Shown here piece by piece: positions 9,523 through 17,956 of a stretch of DNA of 64,000 bases (its first letter is position 1; every line of letters begins with the position of its first letter). The notes below the pieces were generated by a model. It did no database searches, was not told the DNA's origin, and worked only from the letters and a program-made list of their open reading frames with translations. The translations under genes were made by a program, and so were the position numbers. Origin of the DNA: Sphingobium sp. 66-54 (GTDB lineage Bacteria > Pseudomonadota > Alphaproteobacteria > Sphingomonadales > Sphingomonadaceae). The stretch is taken from positions 62,001 through 126,000 of the forward strand of contig MKWI01000016.1 of the NCBI GenBank assembly GCA_001899715.1, read 5' to 3'.

Positions 9523-9885
9523 AGTTGGTTCGACCGGTTTGAGCCATGCAGTGCTCCCGCGCAGGCGGGAGTCCGGGGCGCAGGAGCAGTTATCTTCCGC
9601 CGTGCGCTCCTGCCTGCACAAGAGCGCTGGTTCAACTTCATACAAATGAACTTCAGGATGGATTGTCCTTCAGGCCGAGCAGAGCCGTAGTCGCGGACAG
9701 CCGGAGGGTGAGCGGATGATTGTCCATGATGCCGAGCACCGCCTGCTCGGATAGGTGAACGCAGCAAACGCGGGATAGTGTCGCTTTGGGGCGGGCATGG
9801 GTTGAATGGCGGTGGGCGGGCCAGTCTTGCGGCCCGCGCTCCCACGCGGGCGGGAGCCATCGCCCCGCCGGCATCGTGCCGCTGC
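9523..9885. other. Intergenic region proS-9886 with repeat pair and a possible gene remnant
   Basis: No intact gene. An inverted repeat pair sits at 9551-9627. Between about 9751 and 9653 on the minus strand a short open stretch with coding-like codon use reads LSEQAVLGIMDNHPLTLRLS and ends at a stop, but has no credible start; it could be the degraded C-terminus of a lost gene. I cannot name its family. Confidence 0.3.
9551..9627. repeat. Inverted pair of GTGCTCCTGC repeat units, diverged
   Basis: The left unit GTGCTCCCGCGCAGGCGGGA begins at 9551; the right unit GTGCGCTCCTGCCTGCAC begins at 9602 and has lost perfect symmetry. It lies downstream of proS and is the most diverged of the paired copies in the window. 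Confidence 0.65.
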
Positions 9886-10266
9886 TCAGCGCATATGCCC
9901 CAACTCGCGGTCGACCCAGCGCCAGAAATCACGCGCGGCCGCGGCGACCGTCTGGGCGGCGATGCGGAAAGCCGCCGGGTCGTCGCGTACCCGGATAGTG
10001 GGCCATTCCGCCTGATTGATCGAGTTGGAAGCGCGGAAGGCGGAGAGCAGCCGCAGCGCTTCGGTCATCCGCTCCGGTCGGTCGACCAGCCACGGCTCCT
10101 GCTCCAGCGCATTGCGCAGCACGGCGAATTCGTGAGCCATCTCCCGGCGCCGCTCGACGAAGGCGGACGCCTTGCTGGCATCCATCGTCTGACCGAAGGT
10201 GATGATATCGTTTTCGATCGTGGCAAAGGCGCGCAGCGCGTTCGCCAGCTCGGCGCCGATCGGCAT
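9886..10266 (-). CDS. Hypothetical protein, paralogue of the adjacent 10358-10771 gene
   Basis: 126 residues, soluble and helix-rich, begins MPIGAELANALRAFATIEND. No family recognised. The C-terminal half aligns by eye with the next upstream gene: QAEWPTIRVRDDPAAF and DFWRWVDRELG here against QADWPVVRIDEDPVAY and AFWRWCRDRLG there. Start at 10266 is preceded by a G-rich ribosome site (GGGGGGA). The two genes lie in tandem on the minus strand, 91 bases apart, and are probably co-transcribed duplicates. Confidence 0.65.
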   Translation of the reverse strand: MPIGAELANALRAFATIENDIITFGQTMDASKASAFVERRREMAHEFAVLRNALEQEPWLVDRPERMTEALRLLSAFRASNSINQAEWPTIRVRDDPAAFRIAAQTVAAAARDFWRWVDRELGHMR

Positions 10267-10357
10267 GTCGTTTCCCCCCAGGGTGCGACCGGAGCCCGTG
10301 CCCGGCGGCGGTTTGTCGTGGCGTTGTCGGTTGATTGGTGCGGCAGCCGGCTGGCCA

Positions 10358-10771
10358 TCAACCGGGGCGATGGTATTCCGGGGCAGCAGGGGCATCGTCC
10401 AGGCCGAGCCGATCGCGGCACCAGCGCCAGAAGGCGGCCGACTTGACCTGCACATGCTGCGCGGAACTGTGATAGGCGACCGGATCCTCGTCGATGCGCA
10501 CCACCGGCCAGTCGGCCTGATGCAGCGCCAGGGCATAGCGCATCGCAGCGAAGAGGTGGCTCATCTCGCGCTGCGTCTCCGGGTCCGTAGCCAGCGTTTC
10601 GTCCTGCTCGATGAGCGGGCCGAGCTGGCCGAGTTGTTCGGCGAGCAGCCGGCGGTCCCGCAGCAGTGCGCGCTTGGCCTCGTCGCCCCGGTCGGGGGTC
10701 GCGGTCGAGACAGCCGCCTCGATCGCGGCATAATCCAGCAGTGCCCGGTGCAACTGCTCTGACAAGATCAT
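10358..10771 (-). CDS. Hypothetical protein, first of two tandem paralogues
   Basis: 137 residues, no family recognised. Starts MILSEQLHRALLDYAAIEAA at 10771 after GAGGAAGAGG. The middle is helical and charged (RDRRLLAEQLGQLGPLIEQDE); the end holds the shared motif QADWPVVRIDEDPVAYHSSA and AFWRWCRDRLGL. No signal peptide or membrane segment. It is the upstream partner of the paralogue at 9886-10266 and may be expressed from a promoter in the 10772-10843 gap. Confidence 0.65.
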   Translation of the reverse strand: MILSEQLHRALLDYAAIEAAVSTATPDRGDEAKRALLRDRRLLAEQLGQLGPLIEQDETLATDPETQREMSHLFAAMRYALALHQADWPVVRIDEDPVAYHSSAQHVQVKSAAFWRWCRDRLGLDDAPAAPEYHRPG

Positions 10772-10843
10772 CACCTCTTCCTCTCCGTGGCGCGATGCGC
10801 CGCCGCCTACCGCTGAAAACTGGCGGTAGGGGGCCATAACAAG

Positions 10844-10878
10844 AAAGCCTTGCCGAATTCCTTCGACAAGGCTTTTTT
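10844..10878 (-). terminator. Hairpin terminator downstream of the IclR gene
   Basis: Stem AAAGCCTTG (10844-10852) pairs with CAAGGCTTT (10867-10875). Runs rich in T follow the stem in both directions (TTTCTTG on the minus strand, TTTTTT on the plus strand). The only gene that ends nearby is the minus-strand IclR gene, 53 bases upstream. Confidence 0.75.
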
Positions 10879-10930
10879 GCCGTTAACCGGATGGTCGGCG
10901 TGGTTTGCGTGTCGGTCTGTGCTGCCGCGC

Positions 10931-11827
10931 TCAATGAAAGGGCTGGGTTTGTTGCAGATAGCGATGCTTGAGGTCGTGGAAGGGCGACGGAGTTGGCTGG
11001 GTGCCGGTTTTCTTCACGCGTTCCGCCAGTGCTTCCGAGATTTGCTGCGCGATGTCGACTAGCATCGGATAATAAAGCTGGGCGGCGCGCGCTTCGGTCA
11101 TCGCCACGCTGATCCAGGTGAGACCGAGCGAGGCGATGACCCGCCCGTTCCCCATGACCGGAATGGCCATGGTCGAGGAGCGCGGTTCAATCGTCCGGTC
11201 GCGCGTGGCATAGCCCTGCTTGCGTGCCGTGCGCAGAAGCTCCGCGAGCTTGTGCCAGTCGGACCAGCGGCGATCCTCTTCGTTGCCGCTCTGCTTGATG
11301 ATCTCGAAAATGATCCGGCGTTCGTTCGGCGAGCAGTGGGCGAGATAGCAGCGGCCCATCGCCCGGCTGGTCATCGGCAGCCGCATGTTGAGGGAAGAAT
11401 GAAGCAGGGAAAGCGAGGTATAAGGGATCGTGCTCGCCCGCACGATCATGGCGTCGACATCGAAGAGGGCGAGGGCGAGCGGCCAGCCCTCGCGCTTGGT
11501 GAATTCGACCATGATCTCATCGGCAACCTCGATGATGAGGGGTTCGTGATGAAAACCGCAGCTCAGCGTCTTCACGTGGCTAAGGAGTTGATAGGTGCCG
11601 TAGCTTGAGCTTTGCGCGACCATGCCCTTGGCTTCCAGCGTGCGCAGCAGCCGCACGATAGAGGGCTTCGGCAGGCCGGTTTCCAGATGGAGGTCATGCA
11701 GCGTCGAAATGGGGCGGCGGTTGAGCGATTGCAGCAACTCGATCGCCCGCTCCACCGACCGGATCGAATGTCGCCTCGTCTCGTCCCGGCCTGATAAGGG
11801 CTCCTGGTTCTCCGCCTCGTCAAACAT
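10931..11827 (-). CDS. IclR-family transcriptional regulator
   Basis: 298 residues: N-terminal winged helix (about 20-85, HSIRSVERAIELLQSLNRR, then LHLETGLPKPSIVRLLRTLE) and C-terminal effector domain (about 100-275, with TSRAMGRCYLAHCSPNERR and the closing GNGRVIASLGLTW). IclR proteins of this type (MhpR/PcaR-like) usually control aromatic or keto-acid catabolic operons in response to a carboxylate. It is divergent from an SDR gene and sits at the edge of an unexplained catabolic island; TTCCGC-type sites occur in its own promoter region and inside the island, so it is the likely regulator there. Confidence 0.88.
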   Translation of the reverse strand: MFDEAENQEPLSGRDETRRHSIRSVERAIELLQSLNRRPISTLHDLHLETGLPKPSIVRLLRTLEAKGMVAQSSSYGTYQLLSHVKTLSCGFHHEPLIIEVADEIMVEFTKREGWPLALALFDVDAMIVRASTIPYTSLSLLHSSLNMRLPMTSRAMGRCYLAHCSPNERRIIFEIIKQSGNEEDRRWSDWHKLAELLRTARKQGYATRDRTIEPRSSTMAIPVMGNGRVIASLGLTWISVAMTEARAAQLYYPMLVDIAQQISEALAERVKKTGTQPTPSPFHDLKHRYLQQTQPFH

Positions 11828-11906
11828 GGCTCCCTCCCTGCGTTTCTGCTTCTGCGGTCCACGCTAGACCTGCCAGCGCCCCATACACCATTCCACCGAA
11901 TTGATA

Positions 11907-11921
11907 TTCCGCGTAACGAAA
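11907..11921. promoter_or_regulatory. Putative IclR operator, imperfect copy (iclR/SDR intergenic)
   Basis: TTCCGC-GTA-ACGAAA matches the perfect palindrome TTCCGC-AAG-GCGGAA at 18925 in one half and four of six bases of the other. A second half-like TTCCAC lies 16 bases earlier at 11891. It sits midway between the divergent IclR and SDR starts, a usual place for an IclR operator. Confidence 0.35.
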
Positions 11922-11999
11922 AGTTTTGGTCTTCGATTTGATGTTGCGGGTCTGATGTAACACTGGGCCGGCTGGAAATCCGGCACAGGGAGGCAGAGA

Positions 12000-12776
12000 A
12001 TGGCGACCGATCCATTATTCGACATCAGCGGCAAGGTCGCGCTCGTGACGGGTGGGACCAGCGGCATCGGTCTGATGATCGCGCGCGGTTTCGTGCGGCG
12101 GGGCGTGAAGACCTATATTGCGTCGCGGGACCAGGCGCGCAGCGACGAATTCGCCGCGCAACTCTCCGAACTGGGCGAATGTTACGGCCTTGCTGCCGAT
12201 TTGGGGGATGAGGGCGGGCCAGCCGCACTGGCGGCTACTTTCGCCGAACGCGAGGGGGCGCTTGATATTCTGGTGAACAATGCCGGCGCCAACGCGCGCG
12301 GCTCGATCGAGGAGATGATGATCGACGCGTGGAACATGGTGATGAGGGTGAACCTGGGGGCGGTCTTCTTCCTGACCCAGCAACTCCTTCCGCAGATCAA
12401 AGCTGCGGCGAGCGCGGAATCTCCGGCGCGGATCATCAATCTCGGTTCGATCGGCGGGTTGCACATCCCCAATTGGGAAGCGCATCCCTACGGCGCGTCC
12501 AAGGCGGCGGTGCATCATCTCACCCGGTCGCTTGCCAAGCGCTTCGGCCCCGAGCATATCCGCGTCAACGCGATCGCGCCCGGTCCTTTCCACTCCCGCC
12601 TGACCGACACGACGTCCGAGGCGGTGAAGAAGAGCGTCGCCACCTATATTCCCGCCGGCCGGCCGGGCACCGAGGAAGATATCGAGGGGCTCAGCGTGTT
12701 CCTTGCTTCACGCGCCGGGGCGTTCGTCAATGGGTCGACCATCGCGCTCGATGGCGGTTACATCGCCGCGCTCTGA
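12000..12776 (+). CDS. Short-chain dehydrogenase/reductase (SDR)
   Basis: Classical SDR of 258 residues that would oxidise or reduce an alcohol/ketone with NAD(P). The cofactor motif is TGGTSGIG, the NNAG motif is in LDILVNNAGANARG, and the active site is S (NLGSIGG) with YGASK. The end (FVNGSTIALDGGYIAAL) is standard. First and only plus-strand gene leaving the IclR promoter region, so probably the IclR protein's direct target. Substrate unknown. Confidence 0.88.
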   Translation: MATDPLFDISGKVALVTGGTSGIGLMIARGFVRRGVKTYIASRDQARSDEFAAQLSELGECYGLAADLGDEGGPAALAATFAEREGALDILVNNAGANARGSIEEMMIDAWNMVMRVNLGAVFFLTQQLLPQIKAAASAESPARIINLGSIGGLHIPNWEAHPYGASKAAVHHLTRSLAKRFGPEHIRVNAIAPGPFHSRLTDTTSEAVKKSVATYIPAGRPGTEEDIEGLSVFLASRAGAFVNGSTIALDGGYIAAL

Positions 12777-12797
12777 CGGTCCCGCGAAAAGGCTCGG

Positions 12798-14693
12798 TCA
12801 GGGCAACAAATTGGGCGGTGTCCGGCCGCTTACCGGGTTACGGTAATGGAACCACAGGCGATCTATGGCCGGGAAGGGCGGATAAGCCCGCCCCTCGATG
12901 GGGCGGTCGGGCGGCATCGTTTGCAGCAAGGCGGCGGGGGAGCGGGAGAGCGCCTGTCCAGCCCCCTCCGGCAATCGTGCCCACCCTTTCGCGTAACTTT
13001 CGGTCAGCCAGATATGGTCGATGTCGTCGAAGCTGAAGCGCCAGATGCCGTCCTCGATCGCCAGTTGGTCCTCATACATGCCCGCCGTCATGGAGCCTTC
13101 GCGGGCATTCGCGCTGTTGAACTGGAGTAGCCGGGTGCGCAGCTTCGCGCTGCGACCGTCCGGCGCGACATGGATGACCGGCTGGATGCGCAAATGCAGC
13201 GGGATGAATGCCCGTGGGCGGCGTAGCGGACCGTTGCGGGTCATCTGCATTTGCCAGATGCGGTCGCGCCCCTGATAATAGCCGGCGGACGGTGATTTAC
13301 GCCAGCCATCGACTGTGAACAGGCGGCTCAACTCATACCATCTGGAATCATTGAGATACTGGCCCAGCGCGCTCGATATGTTTTCGATTGCATCGAACGC
13401 CGCGGCGCGGGCGAGGGCGGTTTCGGCTTCAGCGATGCTTCCGCCGGGGCGAGCGTCTATGGCTTCGCCGTTGAATGGATGGCTAACGGGGGCGAGATTA
13501 GCAGGATAGCGAACCGCCATGCCACTAGCGGGATTGACCGGAAATGCCGCAATACGGCGACTTGTTGCCGATTGTCCGCCGTCCCACCCCTTGTAATAGT
13601 CTGCGCGTGCGTCCGGGTAGAGGCGCATGCCCGCGATTGCCCATGTGTCACCGCGCTTCAGGAAGCGATTGTCGAAGGTCGTGAAGGTCCACGCTGCATC
13701 CCCGCCGTTGCGGCCGGTCATGCCGAGATCAAGCCCGCGCACGCGCGCTTCCACGCCCGATGGTGCTATCTCCACGGTGAGGTTGAACTGCGGATGGTCG
13801 TTCAACTCACCGTGGCGCAGCCCCGCTGGTCCGTCGCGTTCGAGCGCCTGCAATATCGCGGCGCGGCCCTGAAAGCGGCCCACGCCATCAATCGTCAGCA
13901 CGCCCTCGGGCGCGAACAGGTCGGCCACGTCGTCCCACATCTTGCGGTCGATGTAATAGCCGTAGATATGCTGCAAATTGCGCGCCGCATCTTCGGCCGC
14001 GAGCGCTGCCAGACGAGGCCCGACCTCACTCAACCGGTCGGTCGGCTGGGGCGCGGCATCGGCTCCGGTCTCGGGACGGCCCGCGCTATCCGGCGTGTAG
14101 GCATAAGGGATGACTGGCAGATCATCGCTCAGATTGCGCCAGCCGGTGTCGAACGGTCCGGCAAAGATCGGGTGATTGACCAGCCGCGTGATACGCCAGC
14201 GCCCGTCGAGGCGCGCATAATCGGCGGTCAGCAGGCTGGCGGCCCAGGCGTGTGGCCCGCTCGCCATACGAACCTCATGCCAGCGTCCGCGCGCCTGCTC
14301 ACCTGAAGGCGACAGCGTGACCACTGGGGTCATCAGTAATTGCGCGTGGACCGTGCCGGCCGGCAGCCCATCCATGCCGCCCCCAATCGCCTTGCGCAGA
14401 TGGGCAGCTATCGCCGGTGGGCCCATCATCACGGCGCCATCCCATGCAAGCGTGCCGTCCGCCGCGAAGAGTGCGCCTATCTCGTCCCACAGTCCGTGAT
14501 GGACATATTGGGCGAAGCTGGCCTGCAATCTCTTCACCGCGCGTAGGCTCTCGGTCCGGTCGAGTCCGGCAAGCAGCCGCCCCAACCGTGCCTCGTCGTC
14601 CAGGGGAAGGGGCGCTGCCGCCAGCCGCCCTGAGGCGGCAACCGCAGCGCCGGAGGAGAGGAGCGCGCCGAGGAATGGGCGCCGCGCGATCAT
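12798..14693 (-). CDS. Exported protein with three tandem NTF2/SnoaL-like domains
   Basis: 631 residues. The N-terminus MIARRPFLGALLSSGAAVAA looks like a Tat-type signal with a twin Arg. Three SnoaL-like units follow, each opening with a helix and a D/E-LF-DG turn: SFAQYVHHGLWDEIGALFAA (unit 1, ~45-200), IYGYYIDRKMWDDVADLFAP (unit 2, ~225-385) and ALGQYLNDSRWYELSRLFTV (unit 3, ~445-605). Single-domain members act as isomerases, dehydratases, lyases or aldol-type enzymes; a three-unit exported form is unusual. The start overlaps the stop of the upstream MFS gene by four bases, so they are co-translated. Reaction unknown. Confidence 0.72.
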   Translation of the reverse strand: MIARRPFLGALLSSGAAVAASGRLAAAPLPLDDEARLGRLLAGLDRTESLRAVKRLQASFAQYVHHGLWDEIGALFAADGTLAWDGAVMMGPPAIAAHLRKAIGGGMDGLPAGTVHAQLLMTPVVTLSPSGEQARGRWHEVRMASGPHAWAASLLTADYARLDGRWRITRLVNHPIFAGPFDTGWRNLSDDLPVIPYAYTPDSAGRPETGADAAPQPTDRLSEVGPRLAALAAEDAARNLQHIYGYYIDRKMWDDVADLFAPEGVLTIDGVGRFQGRAAILQALERDGPAGLRHGELNDHPQFNLTVEIAPSGVEARVRGLDLGMTGRNGGDAAWTFTTFDNRFLKRGDTWAIAGMRLYPDARADYYKGWDGGQSATSRRIAAFPVNPASGMAVRYPANLAPVSHPFNGEAIDARPGGSIAEAETALARAAAFDAIENISSALGQYLNDSRWYELSRLFTVDGWRKSPSAGYYQGRDRIWQMQMTRNGPLRRPRAFIPLHLRIQPVIHVAPDGRSAKLRTRLLQFNSANAREGSMTAGMYEDQLAIEDGIWRFSFDDIDHIWLTESYAKGWARLPEGAGQALSRSPAALLQTMPPDRPIEGRAYPPFPAIDRLWFHYRNPVSGRTPPNLLP

Positions 14694-16003
14694 GGCTCGG
14701 CGGGCGATTTGCGCAGGGCCGGGATCGAGAGGATCGTCGCCGCACCCGCCAGCGCGATGGCGGCGAGGCCGAAGAAAGCCGCGCTGAAATTGCCGGTGGC
14801 GTCATTCAGGATGCCGATAACGAACGGGCTGGCATAGCCGGCGAAATTGCCGATGGTGGTAATCAGCGCGAAGCCGGCGGCCGCTGCGGCGCCCGCCACG
14901 AAGGTCGCCGGCAGCGAAAAGATCGACGTGGCCGCGATCTGCACCCCGCATTGCGCGATCACCAGCGCACCCAGCACGATGAAGGCGCTGTTATTGAATG
15001 CACCCGCCAACGACAAGGCGATGCAGGATGCGCAGAAGCCGCCGACGGCGTGCCATCGCCGCTCGCCGGTCTTGTCCGAATGGCGGGCATTCAGGATGAG
15101 CACCGCCATCGGGATGACCGCCAGCCCCGCGGCGATCATGCCCGTCGCGAAAATACCGGTCTGGCTGACGTCCTGAATGATCGTCGGGAGCCAGAACTGG
15201 ATCGCATAGAGCGTGCAGAGATTGCAGAAATTGGCCAGGACGAGGCACCAGATATTGATGTTGCGGAACGCGTCGCCAAAGCGCTTGCGTCCACCGCTCT
15301 GTTGGTCGCCGTCCGCTGCGAGGTCGGCGTTGACGAGCTCTTTCTCGCGTGGATTGAGCCACTTGGCGTCGCTGGGCCGGTTGCGCAGCACTATCAGCAC
15401 GACGATGCCGAGGAAGGTCGCGGGCAGACCTTCGACCAGAAACAGCCACTGCCAGCCGCGCAGGCCGCCCGCCATGTCGAGAAACTCCATGATCGTACCG
15501 GCCAGAGGGCCGCCAAGGATCGCCGCCAGGCTGGTCCCGAGCAGCAGGATGGAGATGGCCTGCCCTCGTGCGAAACGCGGGAACCAGTAGGTCAGGAACA
15601 GCAGCGCGCCGGGATAAAAGCCAGCCTCCGACACGCCCAGCAAAAAGCGGATCATATAGAATTGGAAGGGCGTCGTCACGAACATCGTGGCGGCCGAAAG
15701 CAGGCCCCACATAATCATGATGCGCGCAAGCCACACGCGCGCGCCCACCTTGTGCAGCATCATGTTGCTGGGGATCTCGAACAGGCAATAGCCGACGAAG
15801 AACACGCCGGCGCCAAAGCCGTACATGGTGGCGCTCAGCCCCAGGTCGTCGCCCATCTGCAATTTGGCGAAGGCCACGTTCATCCGGTCGATCGTGGCAA
15901 TGGTGTAGCCGGCGAGGATCAGCGGCAGGATGCGCCACGCGATGCGGTTATACAGGCGCCACCGTTCCTCGTCCGGTGCGCTCGCGCGGCTGATCAACGT
16001 CAT
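14690..16003 (-). CDS. MFS transporter, anion:cation symporter (ACS) family
   Basis: 437 residues, 12 predicted helices, related to phthalate, tartrate and hexuronate permeases. The motif IDRMNVAFAKLQM in helix 1, FEIPSNMMLHKVGARVWLAR and RFLLGVSEAGFYPGALLFLT are signature ACS blocks. Start at 16003 follows GAGAGGA. The stop overlaps the triple-SnoaL start. It should import an organic anion; with the adjacent hydratase, BKACE and binding protein this suggests a keto-acid or aromatic acid. Confidence 0.88.
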   Translation of the reverse strand: MTLISRASAPDEERWRLYNRIAWRILPLILAGYTIATIDRMNVAFAKLQMGDDLGLSATMYGFGAGVFFVGYCLFEIPSNMMLHKVGARVWLARIMIMWGLLSAATMFVTTPFQFYMIRFLLGVSEAGFYPGALLFLTYWFPRFARGQAISILLLGTSLAAILGGPLAGTIMEFLDMAGGLRGWQWLFLVEGLPATFLGIVVLIVLRNRPSDAKWLNPREKELVNADLAADGDQQSGGRKRFGDAFRNINIWCLVLANFCNLCTLYAIQFWLPTIIQDVSQTGIFATGMIAAGLAVIPMAVLILNARHSDKTGERRWHAVGGFCASCIALSLAGAFNNSAFIVLGALVIAQCGVQIAATSIFSLPATFVAGAAAAAGFALITTIGNFAGYASPFVIGILNDATGNFSAAFFGLAAIALAGAATILSIPALRKSPAEP

Positions 16004-16076
16004 TGCAATCCTCTCCGTTCTGATGCGAACCTGCATGTGGGCGCCGCGCGTGGGGTGCAAGAGGCGCAGGCGAATG

Positions 16077-16091
16077 TTCCACCCATCGGAA
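16077..16091. promoter_or_regulatory. Putative IclR operator upstream of the ACS transporter
   Basis: TTCCAC-CCA-TCGGAA has the same 6-3-6 layout as the perfect palindrome at 18925 and pairs TTCC with GGAA. It lies 74 bases upstream of the transporter start, in the short gap after the binding-protein gene, and may give the transporter/SnoaL pair its own regulated promoter. Confidence 0.35.
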
Positions 16092-16117
16092 TGTGCCGAG
16101 GCGGCCCTGCACCCGCG

Positions 16118-17119
16118 CTACTGGATCAACTCGTCAGCCTCGTCGATGAGTTCGGGCGGGAGGGACAGGCCCAGTTCGTGCGCCGCCTTCAGGTTGAGGC
16201 GCAGTGGGTTGCGGAAGCTGCGTTCGACCGGAATGTTGGCCGGGTCCTCGCCATCCTTCAGGATGCGCACGATCACCTGCGCCATCGCTTTCCAGCCGCG
16301 CTCGAAGGGGGGAGAGAAAGCCGCCAGTCCGCCCCCGGCCGTAATCGAGGTCTGGATGCTCACCGCGGCGAGGTGGTATTTGAGCGCGAGCTGGCCGATC
16401 TTGGCGCCGTTGTGGTTCAGCAGTTCGTGGGGACCGACCACGAATCCCCCGCAGCCTTGCGCCGCGATGGCCGCGATCTGGGGTTCGATCTCTTCCTCGC
16501 GGAGCACTTCGTTGAGCGTGACCGTCACCCCCATGCGCGTGCCTGCGTGAACAAGGTTGCGCACCGTTCCCGCCGCCGGCGCGTAAGTGTGGTTGTAGAG
16601 GTGGCCCACGCACTTGATGCCGGGGATCGCCATCTTGAGCAGCCGCAACTCCACGTCCTGGAGATAGGGCTCGTTGGTGAACCCGGTGAAGTTGGTGCCG
16701 GGTTTGCTGTAGCTCTTGATAATCCCTGTCTCATATGGATCGGCCGACCAGAAGACCACCGGCGTGTGCGTGTCCTTCGTGGCCTCCTGCACGGCGACAT
16801 GCGCGTTGGTCATCAGCGAGATGATGAGATCCGGCTTCCAGGCGACGAGTTCGCTCGCCCCGCGCTCCGTTGCCTTCATGTCGCGCCGGCCCTCGCGCGC
16901 TTCGTAAACGACATCGGTGCCTTCACGCAGGCCGAGCCGCGCCAGCTCGCGCTTGACGGTGCTCTCCAGGCCGAGATTGGCGTAAGTGATGATGCCGATT
17001 CGGTAGGGACGGCTCACTCCGGCTGCGGCATCGCGTGCCACGGCCGGTTGGACCGGCAGCGCCAGCGCCATCCCGGCGAGCAATCCCAACGCGCATGTCG
17101 CCAGTGTGTTGACCCTCAT
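16118..17119 (-). CDS. ABC transporter substrate-binding protein (TrpX-like), orphan
   Basis: 333 residues with a signal peptide (MRVNTLATCALGLLAGMALA). The mature part begins YRIGIITYANLGLESTVKRE and has KPDLIISLMTNAHVAVQEAT and TPVVFWSADPYETGI, typical of the ABC_sub_bind family (PF04392). No permease or ATPase gene is near it, so it may serve a distant ABC system, act as a sensor, or feed the neighbouring MFS carrier. Start 17119 follows AGGAGGGG. Lies 38 bases after the hydratase gene in the same direction. Confidence 0.82.
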   Translation of the reverse strand: MRVNTLATCALGLLAGMALALPVQPAVARDAAAGVSRPYRIGIITYANLGLESTVKRELARLGLREGTDVVYEAREGRRDMKATERGASELVAWKPDLIISLMTNAHVAVQEATKDTHTPVVFWSADPYETGIIKSYSKPGTNFTGFTNEPYLQDVELRLLKMAIPGIKCVGHLYNHTYAPAAGTVRNLVHAGTRMGVTVTLNEVLREEEIEPQIAAIAAQGCGGFVVGPHELLNHNGAKIGQLALKYHLAAVSIQTSITAGGGLAAFSPPFERGWKAMAQVIVRILKDGEDPANIPVERSFRNPLRLNLKAAHELGLSLPPELIDEADELIQ

Positions 17120-17157
17120 CCCTCGTCCCCTCCTGCCGGCCTTGTCGGCGCGGATTG

Positions 17158-17955
17158 TCACATGATTGATAAGCTGATCGCCCCCAGCGAACCGAAATCG
17201 GCTGTGACCACGTCGCCGGGGGCGAGGGCGGCCGGCTTCAGCGGTGAGCCCGTCAGCACTATGTCGCCGGGCTGGATCGAGCCGCCGCGGCCAGCGAGTT
17301 CTCGGGCGAGGTGGACCAGCGCGTTTTCGGGGCTGCCGAAAACGTTGGAGAACAGGCCCGTCTCCTTCGCGTCGCCTGCGGCGAAAACTGTCTCGATCTT
17401 CGCGAGATCGAGCGAGCGTGGATCGAAACCCGTCTCGCTCATGACGAAGGCGCATGTACCGCCGGCGTCCGCGATGATGTCCAGCGCGCGCCGGCCATGG
17501 CCTGTTTCAGGATCGCGAGCGAAGACGCGGTTATCGATGATCTCCATCGCGGGAGCCGCATAGTCGATCGCCGCGAGCGCCTTCTGCGCCGTGCAGTCGC
17601 CTGCGAGCGGGGCCTTCATGACGAAGGCGAGTTCGGGCTCCGCACGCGGAGCGATCAGGCCCTCCAGCGCGAGTGTCCCGCCATCGGCAAGGCGCATGTC
17701 GTCGAACAGCACGCCGTAAATCGGGCGGTCGATCCCGAGCCCCTGCTGCGCGGCGGGTGTGGTGAGACCGAGCTTGTAGCCGATTGCCCTGCGCCCGGTC
17801 GCGCGATGCCGTTCGGCCCAGCTCTCCTGCACTGCGTAGGCATCGGCCAGGGCCAGGTCCGGATACAGCACCGTGGGCGCGCGCGTCGCCGTGCCGGATC
17901 GGGCGGCGCCGTCAAGCCGGTCCACGAGGGCGGCGATGTCATCCTTGTTCAGCAT
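17158..17955 (-). CDS. 2-keto-4-pentenoate hydratase / fumarylacetoacetate-hydrolase-fold enzyme
   Basis: 265 residues of the MhpD/XylJ/DmpE group, which adds water to 2-hydroxypenta-2,4-dienoate to give 4-hydroxy-2-oxovalerate. Seen: RAPTVLYPDLALADAYAVQ, IGYKLGLTTPAAQQ, YGVLFDDM, then the metal site region PRAEPELAFVM. The related oxaloacetate/2-oxohept-3-ene-1,7-dioate group (HpcG) is an alternative. The ATG at 17955 lies one base after the stop of the BKACE gene, so the two are coupled. A hydratase plus the HpaI aldolase encoded divergently would make pyruvate and an aldehyde. Confidence 0.85.
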   Translation of the reverse strand: MLNKDDIAALVDRLDGAARSGTATRAPTVLYPDLALADAYAVQESWAERHRATGRRAIGYKLGLTTPAAQQGLGIDRPIYGVLFDDMRLADGGTLALEGLIAPRAEPELAFVMKAPLAGDCTAQKALAAIDYAAPAMEIIDNRVFARDPETGHGRRALDIIADAGGTCAFVMSETGFDPRSLDLAKIETVFAAGDAKETGLFSNVFGSPENALVHLARELAGRGGSIQPGDIVLTGSPLKPAALAPGDVVTADFGSLGAISLSIM

Positions 17956-17956
17956 A

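Noticed and set aside
14417..17563. Open plus-strand frame of more than 1000 codons opposite the MFS, binding-protein and hydratase genes
   Set aside because: It lies antisense to three well-recognised proteins, has Arg/Gly/Ala-rich low-complexity translation and no domain; such frames arise from high GC at third positions.
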